Assembly (NCBI GenBank): GCA_015520145.1
Contig: WAQR01000240.1
Span: forward strand, 1 to 6,397
Source: Candidatus Hydrothermarchaeota archaeon
GTDB taxonomy: Archaea; Hydrothermarchaeota; Hydrothermarchaeia; Hydrothermarchaeales; WAQR01
Direction of reading: 5' to 3'
Length of the DNA stretch: 6,397 nt
The notes beneath the pieces are model-generated. The model saw nothing but the letters and a program-made list of their open reading frames with translations. It had not been told where the DNA came from and searched no databases. A program made the translations under genes and the position numbers. Below, piece after piece: positions 1 to 5,321 of the stretch; the first letter of the stretch is position 1, and every line of letters begins with the position of its first letter.

Positions 1-709
1 TACCAGAATCTCTCAAAGTCAGGACATCGATATCTGAAAGTTCCAGTCTATCTCTGCCCTGTGTCAGGCCCTGGAGGTCGTTTATAGCAGAGCGCAGGTC
101 ACCGCTGGCATTGGTAGCAATTATCTTCAAAACCTTCTCATCTGTTTCGATGTCTTCCCTCCTGCATATACTCCTTAAGACCTTTAGAATCGTCCTCTGG
201 TCAACCTTTTTGAAACTGACCATTACAGTAAGGGCTCTAAAATCCGCGGACAGTTTCCATGGGTCATTGGCAATTAAAATTATCGGCTGTGAAGAGTTCT
301 TTGCCCAGGTTTTAAGGGCACGAAGCCCGCCGTAATCCATCTTTCCGTGGATGCCGTCAACCTCATCGAGGATTATAACCTTCCGCTCATATTCAGGGTT
401 CAGTGTCCCAAGGGAAGAGGCAGAGCCAACGATTTTATTTATGATACCGTGCGTCCTGTTATCAGAGGCGTTGAGTTCGATGTAATCATAATTGAGCTCC
501 TTTGAAAGGGCATATGCGATTGAGGTCTTACCTGTACCAGGAGGGCCATGGAGCAACATAGCCCTCTTTTTAGGACGTCCTGATTTCCAGGTCTCAATCC
601 AGTCCATTACAGCCTTTATTGACCCTGGGTTTCCTAAAACATCCTTTATCCTCTGCGGCCTGTATTTTTCAACCCACATCTCCCTGTCCATCTTCACTTC
701 CATCTCCAT
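1..709 (-). CDS. rfcL: Replication factor C large subunit (clamp loader), N-terminal part, cut by window edge
   Basis: This is the large subunit of the archaeal clamp loader, which with the small subunit opens the PCNA ring and loads it at primer-template junctions using ATP. About 236 residues are visible before the frame leaves the window at base 1. Near the start is WVEKYRP (residues 12-18), typical of RFC. Walker A GPPGTGKT is at 55-62, the ELNASD motif at 78-83, Walker B LDEVDG at 114-119, a sensor-1 type AND at 147-149, and the sensor-2 segment GDLRSAIND near 203-211. The DEVDG box and the YGG segment after it point to the large rather than the small subunit. Four in-frame ATGs (709, 703, 691, 679) could start it. 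I chose 709 because GGAGGGTGAT lies about 10 bases upstream. The first 41 bases overlap the end of the upstream transporter gene, so the two are probably co-transcribed. The C-terminal collar domain and PCNA-binding tail are outside the window. Confidence 0.93.
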   Translation of the reverse strand, partial: MEMEVKMDREMWVEKYRPQRIKDVLGNPGSIKAVMDWIETWKSGRPKKRAMLLHGPPGTGKTSIAYALSKELNYDYIELNASDNRTHGIINKIVGSASSLGTLNPEYERKVIILDEVDGIHGKMDYGGLRALKTWAKNSSQPIILIANDPWKLSADFRALTVMVSFKKVDQRTILKVLRSICRREDIETDEKVLKIIATNASGDLRSAINDLQGLTQGRDRLELSDIDVLTLRDSG

Positions 710-1721
710 ATCTAATTTTATCACCCTCCAAAATGAACTCCCTGTAGGTGTCCAGGCCTGCTTTAAAAAGTCCCAAAATCGCAGGTCCAAGTATTATTCC
801 AATAGGCCCGAATGCAATAGGCCCGCTGATAAATCCAAGAAGAACAACATACGGGTGAGTCTCACCTTTTGTTCCAGAGATATATGGGCGTATCACAAAA
901 TCAGGGATCACTGTAAGCCCGAAGACCCCGAAAATGAATGTTGAAATACCCCCTGCTATATCACCGATTAAAACCAGAAATCCGCTTATCGGGATATATA
1001 TAAGCCACGCACCTATAATCGGCAATAGTGTTGCGACAGCGGTAAAAGACCCGATTAAAAATGGATAATTGTAAAGGGGTGTGATACCCATATATTTCCC
1101 CAGGATATAGTATCCAATTCCTGCGATAATTCCTACTATCAGAGATGTGATAAAATGCCCGACAAATACACCATAAAACATCCTGTCAACACTATCAAGA
1201 AAATTGCGTATAATCTCTTCTTTCGATCGAGGTGCAAGACTTATCAAAAACGCCTTTACCGCCATCCGTTCTTTTAACATATAAAATGCGCCAGCAATAA
1301 TAATGAATATCTTCAAAAAGAGTTCCAGTCCCATACCGATTCCCTGGATGATCTTTTCAGGGCTTACTCTATTTTCAATCTCTGTTATCAGGATCGTATA
1401 TAATCCTTTAAAGTCCATATTTTCGAAAAATGGAATCGTAACCGCCAGTTTGCTTAGATTTTCGAATTCGTTTGAATAAATACTTAAAAGCTGGACGAGG
1501 ATTATAACTACTGGAAGGACTGTTAGAAAGACGACAATTATCGCTGCAATTGATCGGCTTTTGACGGTCTGCTCGATTCTGGATGTCACAGGGCACATGA
1601 CATAGGCAAAAAATGCAGACAGGATGATGGCGTCAAGGACAGGCCTAATTACATAATAAGACGCAAAAAAGAGAATAAAAAGAACAATTGCTAAAGCAGT
1701 CCATTCGATATTATTTTTCAT
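669..1721 (-). CDS. AI-2E family transporter (PF01594-type membrane protein)
   Basis: This 350-residue polytopic membrane protein has the hydrophobic pattern of the AI-2E family: an N-terminal pair of helices (about 8-45), one near 58-82, an amphipathic soluble stretch at about 85-130, a helix near 132-150, a soluble segment with KERMAVKAF and a catalytic-free linker to about 185, and four or more helices to about 325. The segment near 225-250 (FTAVATLLPIIGAWLIYIP) and the late HPYVVLLGF plus GPIGIILGPAILGLFKAG block are the family's most conserved parts. Family members have been linked to autoinducer-2 export or sodium/proton antiport, but archaeal members are mostly uncharacterised, so no substrate is assigned. 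Length fits the family. The ATG at 1721 has no Shine-Dalgarno site but a TATA-like stretch about 30 bases upstream. Its 3' end overlaps rfcL by 41 bases. That pairing may be simple co-transcription and does not imply a role in replication. Confidence 0.88.
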   Translation of the reverse strand: MKNNIEWTALAIVLFILFFASYYVIRPVLDAIILSAFFAYVMCPVTSRIEQTVKSRSIAAIIVVFLTVLPVVIILVQLLSIYSNEFENLSKLAVTIPFFENMDFKGLYTILITEIENRVSPEKIIQGIGMGLELFLKIFIIIAGAFYMLKERMAVKAFLISLAPRSKEEIIRNFLDSVDRMFYGVFVGHFITSLIVGIIAGIGYYILGKYMGITPLYNYPFLIGSFTAVATLLPIIGAWLIYIPISGFLVLIGDIAGGISTFIFGVFGLTVIPDFVIRPYISGTKGETHPYVVLLGFISGPIAFGPIGIILGPAILGLFKAGLDTYREFILEGDKIRYGDGSEDGQGDVG

Positions 1722-1745
1722 GATAATAATTCTTGTAGTGACTTA

Positions 1746-1760
1746 CTATATTTATATTTT
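1746..1760 (-). promoter_or_regulatory. TATA-like promoter of the AI-2E transporter and rfcL
   Basis: Read on the minus strand the stretch is AAAATATAAATATAG. Its centre is about 30 bases upstream of the ATG at 1721, the distance expected for a leaderless or very short-leader archaeal transcript. It lies in the 113-base gap after guaA-B, so the transporter-rfcL pair probably has its own promoter. No other feature is evident in that gap. Confidence 0.5.
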
Positions 1761-1834
1761 TGTAAAAGGATTTTGCGGCTGCTTTTGAGGCTTTCTGTAT
1801 TTTAATCCAATTTTTCTTTTAGTTCCCTATAAGA

Positions 1835-2764
1835 CTATTCAAACTCAATTGTCGCGGGAGGTTTGTCAGTAATATCGTAGAGTACCCTTGTAACATCTGG
1901 GATCTCCCGTGTTATCCTCTTTTGGACGGTCTTTAAGACGTCCCAGGGTATTTCCATAGCTGTGGCGGTCATCGCATCTATTGATTCAACTGCCCTCAGT
2001 GCAACAGTATACCCATAATCCCTGATATCACCCTTGACACCGACAGACTTCTCGCCGAGCAGCACGGCAAGGGCCTGCCAGGGTTTTAGTCCTGCCCTCC
2101 TTATCTCCTCCTCTAAAATTGCATTTGCCTCTCTTACAATCTCTACCTTCTCAGGTGTTAGGTCGCCTAAGACTCTCACTGCGAGGCCAGGACCTGGGAA
2201 CGGCATCCTCTCAGAGATCGACTCAGGGAGCTTCAACTCCCTTGCAACCTTCCTGACCTCATCTTTATAGATATCCCTTAAAGGCTCGACAAGTTTTAAT
2301 ACCATACCAGAGGGGAGTCCTGCGACGTTGTGATGGCTTTTTATCCCTCCGTCGCTTTCGATCCAGTCTGGGGCAATTGTGCCCTGGGCCAGATATTTTG
2401 CACCCGTCTTTTTTGCTTCTTCCTCGAATATTTCTATGAACAGGTTCCCGATAATCTTCCTCTTCTGTTCCGGGTCATTAATCCCTTTTAATGCCTCAAA
2501 AAACCTGTCCTGTGCATCAACAACAACCAGGTTCATTCCAAGCTCATCTCTAAACGTTTTGATTATCTCTCTCCTCTCCCCTTTTCTCATAAAACCATGA
2601 TCGACAAACACCGCAACTAGATGGTGTCCCACAGCTTCATGGACAAGTGTTGCAGCGACAGCACTATCAACTCCACCCGATAGAGCGATTATTACGGTGT
2701 TATCTCCTACAGTCTCTCTAATCTCGTCTAGGGCGTCTTCGATAAATTGCGTTGCATTAAACAT
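1835..2764 (-). CDS. guaAB: GMP synthase subunit B (ATP pyrophosphatase and dimerisation domains)
   Basis: This subunit adenylates XMP with ATP and aminates it to GMP, the last step of de novo guanine nucleotide synthesis. In most archaea the enzyme is split, with ammonia supplied by a separate glutamine amidotransferase subunit (GuaA-A), which is not in this window. The PP-loop SGGVDS is at residues 29-34, counting from the ATG at 2764. The HGFMRKGE segment follows, the core carries FPGPGLAVRVLGDLTPEK, and the protein ends in KPPATIEFE, the XMP-binding tail that is usually EWE. The length of 309 residues is normal for the archaeal subunit. An in-frame TTG at 2770 would add two residues, but the ATG fits the family start better. 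There is no Shine-Dalgarno site, and a TATA box about 33 bases upstream suggests a leaderless or short-leader transcript. It is divergent from the Cys4 membrane protein gene. Confidence 0.96.
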   Translation of the reverse strand: MFNATQFIEDALDEIRETVGDNTVIIALSGGVDSAVAATLVHEAVGHHLVAVFVDHGFMRKGERREIIKTFRDELGMNLVVVDAQDRFFEALKGINDPEQKRKIIGNLFIEIFEEEAKKTGAKYLAQGTIAPDWIESDGGIKSHHNVAGLPSGMVLKLVEPLRDIYKDEVRKVARELKLPESISERMPFPGPGLAVRVLGDLTPEKVEIVREANAILEEEIRRAGLKPWQALAVLLGEKSVGVKGDIRDYGYTVALRAVESIDAMTATAMEIPWDVLKTVQKRITREIPDVTRVLYDITDKPPATIEFE

Positions 2765-2790
2765 TTTCAATGTAATAGAAAGTCTAATGA

Positions 2791-2803
2791 TTATATATAT
2801 ATT
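2791..2803 (-). promoter_or_regulatory. TATA box of guaA-B
   Basis: An alternating TA run (AATATATATATAA on the minus strand) is centred about 33 bases upstream of the guaA-B ATG at 2764. It is 9 bases from the near arm of the inverted repeat at 2812-2871, so a protein bound to that arm could affect TFB/TBP access. Confidence 0.6.
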
Positions 2804-2811
2804 GCGTTGCG

Positions 2812-2871
2812 TACGTGTTTAGCACATCCACCTAACAATCTCTTCGTATGGATTTGTTAGCTAAACACGTA
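2812..2871. repeat. 60-bp hairpin-forming inverted repeat between two divergent promoters
   Basis: A perfect 12-bp outer arm, TACGTGTTTAGC (2812-2823), is matched by GCTAAACACGTA (2860-2871). Inside it a second stem pairs CTAACAATC (2832-2840) with GATTTGTTAG (2851-2860) with one bulged base. An 8-base left bulge and a loop of about 10 bases remain, and base 2860 could join either stem. The element lies between the guaA-B TATA box and the TATA box of the divergent gene, about 10 bases from each, so neither transcript should include it. A shared operator is the simplest reading. A decayed mobile element or an independently transcribed small RNA cannot be excluded. Confidence 0.75.
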
Positions 2872-2879
2872 TCCCTAGT

Positions 2880-2891
2880 TAAATTTTTATG
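2880..2891 (+). promoter_or_regulatory. TATA-like box of the Cys4 membrane protein gene
   Basis: TAAATTTTTATG is centred near 2886, about 29 bases upstream of the ATG at 2915. No Shine-Dalgarno site is visible before that ATG, which fits a leaderless transcript. The stretch is about 10 bases from the right arm of the inverted repeat. Confidence 0.5.
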
Positions 2892-2914
2892 TGATTAATT
2901 AATAATATAACATC

Positions 2915-3529
2915 ATGGACTTTGCCACGACTTTCGGGATATTTCTGGCATCTCTTTTTGTTCTCAGCCTGATCACCTATAAGGTGATACAGTTTATATC
3001 CAGTGGTACTGCCGCCCCGCAGATTAGAAGAAAGCCCTACTCTGCACCGGTCAGATCTTATAAAGACGATATCCTGATGGAATCGAATGAAATTCGGTAT
3101 AGTAAAGAGATAGAGCCGGCAAAGCCCGGCGAGGACCTTATGGATCTCATTCAGTCTTATGAAGAAGAAAAGAGAGAAGAAAAAATTGCCAAAGAACCAC
3201 GGGAAAAAACAATAGTTAAAGAGAAAAAACCTCCAAAACAAAATCCTGTTGAAGAGTTTTTGGAAGACATCTTTGGAAACGAGGAAACAGAAGAGACTGG
3301 AGAGGAGGACCTGGGCAGGAAAAACATGGAATTAGAAGATCCATCCTGGCATTTAACCGAATCAGCTAAAGACGAATCGGTAGAAGAGTTGGTAGATGCG
3401 GATAGGGACGTGAGTCCTGGAAGATATCCGGAATGTTTTGGGACAGATATTGAATTTGAAAGATGTGGGAAGGATTGCGGCGTTGCTAAAGACTGCAGTA
3501 AGGCCATACAGCTTTTGGAGAGTATATAA
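2915..3529 (+). CDS. Membrane-anchored acidic protein with C-terminal four-cysteine module, function unknown
   Basis: I do not recognise a named family. The 204-residue product has one N-terminal hydrophobic helix (about residues 7-28) with no obvious cleavage site, so it is probably a single-pass anchor. A basic stretch follows (RRKPYSAPVRSYK, near 38-50). A long, highly charged and probably disordered region rich in Glu and Lys spans about 55-165. The C-terminus has a compact module with cysteines at 174, 184, 188 and 194 (C-x9-C-x3-C-x5-C) beginning ECFG. Short ECFG cysteine modules at protein ends are often taken to bind zinc or an iron-sulfur cluster; that is inference here. The basic residues after the helix suggest that the bulk faces the cytoplasm. 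The gene is divergent from guaA-B across the inverted repeat and ends 5 bases before the convergent tRNA gene. Even codon usage and an intact frame support a real gene. Confidence 0.82.
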   Translation: MDFATTFGIFLASLFVLSLITYKVIQFISSGTAAPQIRRKPYSAPVRSYKDDILMESNEIRYSKEIEPAKPGEDLMDLIQSYEEEKREEKIAKEPREKTIVKEKKPPKQNPVEEFLEDIFGNEETEETGEEDLGRKNMELEDPSWHLTESAKDESVEELVDADRDVSPGRYPECFGTDIEFERCGKDCGVAKDCSKAIQLLESI

Positions 3530-3534
3530 AATAA
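3523..3534 (-). terminator. T-rich 3' end of tRNA-Thr
   Basis: Immediately after the tRNA, the minus strand reads TTATTTTATATA, a U-rich run of the kind that ends archaeal transcripts. It overlaps the last codons of the convergent membrane protein gene, so the two transcription units share their 3' border. Confidence 0.35.
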
Positions 3535-3608
3535 AGCCCCCGACGGGATTCGGACCCGTGACCTCGTCCTTACCAAGGACGCGCTCCACCAGGCTGAGCT
3601 ACGGAGGC
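3535..3608 (-). tRNA. tRNA-Thr (anticodon GGT)
   Basis: The minus strand folds into a complete 74-base cloverleaf. The acceptor stem pairs GCCTCCG with CGGGGGC (one G-U pair). The D stem is GCTC/GAGC, the anticodon stem CGTCC/GGACG with loop TTGGTAA, and the T stem ACGGG/CCCGT with loop TCCGAAT. The anticodon GGT reads the threonine codons ACC and ACU. The discriminator base is T and no CCA is encoded, as is common in archaea. There is no intron. The gene is convergent with the upstream membrane protein gene and divergent from rnhB. Confidence 0.96.
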
Positions 3609-3635
3609 AGAAAGATCGTTCAATAAGTCGGAAAG

Positions 3636-3650
3636 TATTTTTAATATTCA
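3636..3650. promoter_or_regulatory. AT-rich promoter stretch between tRNA-Thr and rnhB
   Basis: TATTTTTAATATTCA-like sequence is centred about 32-35 bases upstream of the tRNA 5' end, suitable for a TATA box on the minus strand. It is only about 23 bases upstream of the rnhB ATG, which has its own Shine-Dalgarno site. It therefore fits the tRNA better than rnhB, whose transcript needs a leader and may start further upstream. Confidence 0.4.
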
Positions 3651-3665
3651 CGACGAGGAATATTT

Positions 3666-4328
3666 ATGATTTGCGGAATAGACGAGGCAGGCAGAGGCCC
3701 TGTGCTCGGAGACCTTGTTATAGCAGGAATACTCCTGAAAGAAAAAGACATTGAGATCCTCAAAGAGTCTGGAGTAAAGGACTCAAAAAAACTTACCAGA
3801 AATCAGCGGGAAGAGCTTTATAAATTTCTCGTTTCAAATTTTGAATATCATCTTATAAAAGTCTCTCCATGCGAGATTGACGAGTCGAGAAAGACAATCA
3901 GTCTAAATGAGATAGAGGCGATAAAATTCGCAGAGATACTCAATGTACTCAGACCTTCCAGGGCGTTTATAGATTGTGTCGGTACTGTGCCGGAAAATTT
4001 CCAGCAACATATTAACAAAAAGTTGGATACAAAATGCGAACTCATAGTAGAACACAGAGCAGACAACACTTATCCTGTAGTTTCTGCTGCATCCATTATT
4101 GCAAAAGTTGAGAGAGATAGGGGGATAGAGAGACTCAAAGAGATATATGGTGAGATTGGCAGCGGTTACCCATCTGATCCAAAAACGATAAATTTTATCC
4201 ACAGGTATGCAGACGAAAATGGTAATTTTCCAGAGTTTGTCAGGAAGAGCTGGAAGACCTCATCCAGGGTGTTGACCAAGGTACTGAACATGAAACGGTG
4301 GAGGGAATATGGAATTATGTTAAAATAG
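3666..4328 (+). CDS. rnhB: Ribonuclease HII
   Basis: This enzyme cleaves the RNA strand of RNA-DNA hybrids and single ribonucleotides in duplex DNA, serving in primer removal and ribonucleotide repair in the cytoplasm. The N-terminal motif GIDEAGRGPV carries catalytic Asp6 and Glu7. Asp103 in AFIDCVGT and Asp133 in HRADNTYPVVSAAS complete the four-acid active site, followed by the conserved SIIAKVERDR. The substrate-recognition GRG triad is at residues 9-11. The 220 residues match the archaeal type-2 enzyme. The ATG follows GAGG by 7 bases and starts the family's usual N-terminus directly, so the start is well placed. It stands alone on the plus strand: the tRNA lies divergently upstream, and the region downstream carries only relics and repeats. 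All catalytic residues are present. Confidence 0.97.
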   Translation: MICGIDEAGRGPVLGDLVIAGILLKEKDIEILKESGVKDSKKLTRNQREELYKFLVSNFEYHLIKVSPCEIDESRKTISLNEIEAIKFAEILNVLRPSRAFIDCVGTVPENFQQHINKKLDTKCELIVEHRADNTYPVVSAASIIAKVERDRGIERLKEIYGEIGSGYPSDPKTINFIHRYADENGNFPEFVRKSWKTSSRVLTKVLNMKRWREYGIMLK

Positions 4329-4395
4329 ACTGGTACCAAGTTAGCGATGTGTCAAAGTTATGTTCGTCGGTCATCGGTTAAGCCCTCCATCCGTA

Positions 4396-4408
4396 TCTCT
4401 TTTTATTT
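4396..4408 (+). terminator. Possible T-rich terminator after rnhB
   Basis: TCTCTTTTTATTT lies about 70 bases after the rnhB stop. It is the first T-rich run on this strand and could end the rnhB transcript. It also covers the stop codon of the small minus-strand membrane ORF, so it may be incidental. Confidence 0.3.
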
Positions 4409-4560
4409 AGCGGATATCTTTTCCAAGGAGATGGCTATATCTATCAGCACAATCAAAATTAAAATTCCATAAATTGCCTTGATATAGGGAATGATTAGCG
4501 TACCCATCGCTATCCCCAGAACATTTCCTGCAAGCAGAGACACGATTAGAAGACATCCAT
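4403..4560 (-). pseudogene. Frameshifted small hydrophobic membrane protein
   Basis: The minus strand holds an ATG at 4560 preceded by GAAGGTG at good spacing. Its frame encodes only MDVF before a stop. One frame over, from about 4549 to the stop at 4403-4405, it continues as a clean hydrophobic protein: LLAGNVLGIAMGTLIIPYI, then a 13-residue hydrophobic run ending in DIAISLEKISAK. One base change in length near 4548 would join them into about 52 residues with two membrane helices. This could be a pseudogene, an assembly error, or translation from the GTG at 4543 (46 residues, no Shine-Dalgarno site). I know no family for it. It lies downstream, on the same strand, of repeat copy 1. Confidence 0.45.
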
Positions 4561-4601
4561 AGAATGAACACCTTCAAAACCCCATTTTAATTGGACAGCC
4601 C

Positions 4602-4714
4602 TTTTGTTTCGATAAGAAGTCCTGGCACAAAGTATTTGTACTTGGTTCTTATTAATACTTAGTATTGATGCGTAAAAGGTGAGGAGATGAAGAGGAAGCT
4701 GGGTTTTTTGGATT
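4602..4714. repeat. Direct repeat copy 1 (113 bp, palindrome-bearing promoter repeat)
   Basis: This segment matches 5827-5940 in the same orientation. The first 68 bases are identical, then there are four substitutions and one single-base indel. It contains the palindrome AATACTTAGTATT and a looser inverted repeat, ATAAGAA (4612-4618) with TTCTTAT (4646-4652), around ACAAA-GTA-TTTGT. On the minus strand just past the repeat the sequence continues with TGTCCA after three or four extra bases. That matches the ATG TCC A start of the regulator at copy 2, which suggests this copy once faced a similar gene. On the plus strand it also holds GGTGAGG followed by a nine-codon ORF (ATG at 4687), not conserved in copy 2. 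Confidence 0.92.
4651..4669. promoter_or_regulatory. Palindromic operator-like site in repeat copy 1
   Basis: The perfect 13-bp palindrome AATACTTAGTATT (4654-4666) extends to 19 bp with a single mismatched pair. It resembles a dyad operator for a dimeric winged-helix repressor, and it overlaps a TATA-like run on either strand. Binding is inferred. Confidence 0.5.
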
Positions 4715-4735
4715 GAGTTGGTTGGAGATGGGTGC

Positions 4736-4768
4736 TCAGAATTTTCCAGCTATGACAAAAAGTTTAAG
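4736..4768 (-). pseudogene. Relic of the 3' end of a winged-helix regulator gene
   Basis: In one minus-strand frame the sequence reads LKLFVIAGKF and stop. The intact regulator at 5627-5827 ends TKLFVMAGEE and stop. Over 24 aligned bases (4742-4765 against 5633-5656) I count 19 identities. The differences fall mostly at third codon positions, as in diverged coding sequence. Nothing upstream continues the similarity: the promoter of the PIN gene replaces it. It is probably the tail of a paralogue cut away when the toxin-antitoxin module arrived. The match is short, so chance cannot be ruled out. Confidence 0.42.
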
Positions 4769-4781
4769 ACCGTCAAAAGAT

Positions 4782-4816
4782 TTAAATGTATAAGAATGTA
4801 TAAGATTGTATATGCG
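4782..4816 (+). promoter_or_regulatory. PIN gene promoter with three 10-bp iterations
   Basis: TTTAAATG is centred about 27 bases upstream of the ATG at 4812 and fits a TATA box for a leaderless transcript. From 4787 the unit TGTATAAGAA is followed by TGTATAAGAT and TGTATATGCG, three phased 10-bp iterations, the last containing the start codon. A helically phased iteration at the start of a toxin-antitoxin operon is a plausible site for autorepression by the antitoxin. Confidence 0.5.
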
Positions 4817-5315
4817 ATATATCTTTGACTCCGATGCATTAATCAAGATAACAAAAGCTGGAGTTGCCAGGAAGATATTACAGAAAATTGATGGAGTGAT
4901 AACTGAAAAAGTCTTTCAAGAAACTGTCAAAGGAAAGGAAGAATTCAAAGATGCTGTCTTGATAAAAAAGTTTGTGGACGAAAAGATTCTGTCTGTAGTT
5001 AAGGTAAAAAGGAATAGAGAGGCAGGAAGAATTCTAAAGGGAGTATATAGGTTAGGAGAAGGAGAGATCTCTGTACTGCACTCCTTTTTCAGTGAAAGAG
5101 TGGATTTCATTGTCTCTGATGACCTGGCCTTTCTGAAGGTAGTTGATATAAATGGCCTGCCTTTCCTTGTACCAGGTAATCTGATTTCAAAAGCAGTTGA
5201 GTTTGGATGGCTTGCTCAAAAAGAAGGTGAAAGGGCTTTGAACAATATCAAGCACCTGATCAATAAAGAAGAATATCAGTTATGCATGGGTGCGATTAAA
5301 GAATTGAGGAGGTGA
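4812..5315 (+). CDS. PIN-domain ribonuclease toxin of a toxin-antitoxin pair (DUF3368-like)
   Basis: PIN proteins of this type are Mg-dependent endoribonucleases held inactive by a partner antitoxin. The 167-residue product begins YIFDSDALIK, with Asp6 or Asp8 as the first metal ligand. Glu37 lies in KVFQETV, Glu83 and Glu85 in RLGEGEISVL, and Asp103 and Asp104 in FIVSDDLAF, giving the usual acidic set in the usual order. The GEGE and SDD blocks resemble the DUF3368-like PIN proteins that pair with UPF0175 antitoxins. An in-frame TTG at 4806 would add two residues, but the ATG at 4812 begins the fold directly. There is no Shine-Dalgarno site, so leaderless translation is likely. Its stop codon lies within the Shine-Dalgarno site of the next gene, so the two are translationally linked. 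Target RNA is unknown. Confidence 0.82.
   Translation: MRYIFDSDALIKITKAGVARKILQKIDGVITEKVFQETVKGKEEFKDAVLIKKFVDEKILSVVKVKRNREAGRILKGVYRLGEGEISVLHSFFSERVDFIVSDDLAFLKVVDINGLPFLVPGNLISKAVEFGWLAQKEGERALNNIKHLINKEEYQLCMGAIKELRR
5308..5315 (+). promoter_or_regulatory. Ribosome binding site of the antitoxin, overlapping the toxin stop
   Basis: GGAGGTGA is the strongest Shine-Dalgarno site in the window. It contains the TGA stop of the PIN gene and lies 6 bases before the ATG at 5322. It selects 5322 over the out-of-frame ATG at 5318, and it would favour antitoxin over the leaderless toxin. Confidence 0.75.
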
Positions 5316-5321
5316 GTATGT

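Noticed and set aside
492..944. 150-residue plus-strand open frame
   Set aside because: It lies antisense to rfcL and the AI-2E gene, both of which show clear family motifs in their own frames. It has no promoter or Shine-Dalgarno site and no recognisable domain.
2812..2871. Bidirectional transcription terminator
   Set aside because: The flanking genes point away from the element, so no transcript would end there, and there is no T-run after either arm.
2764..2915. Purine riboswitch upstream of guaA-B
   Set aside because: The hairpin lies upstream of the TATA box and outside the likely leaderless transcript, and no purine or guanidine aptamer core is recognisable.
3157..3651. 164-residue minus-strand open frame across the tRNA
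   Set aside because: It runs through the whole tRNA-Thr gene and antisense to the acidic membrane protein. Its low-complexity Ser/Phe composition mirrors the Glu/Lys-rich opposite strand.
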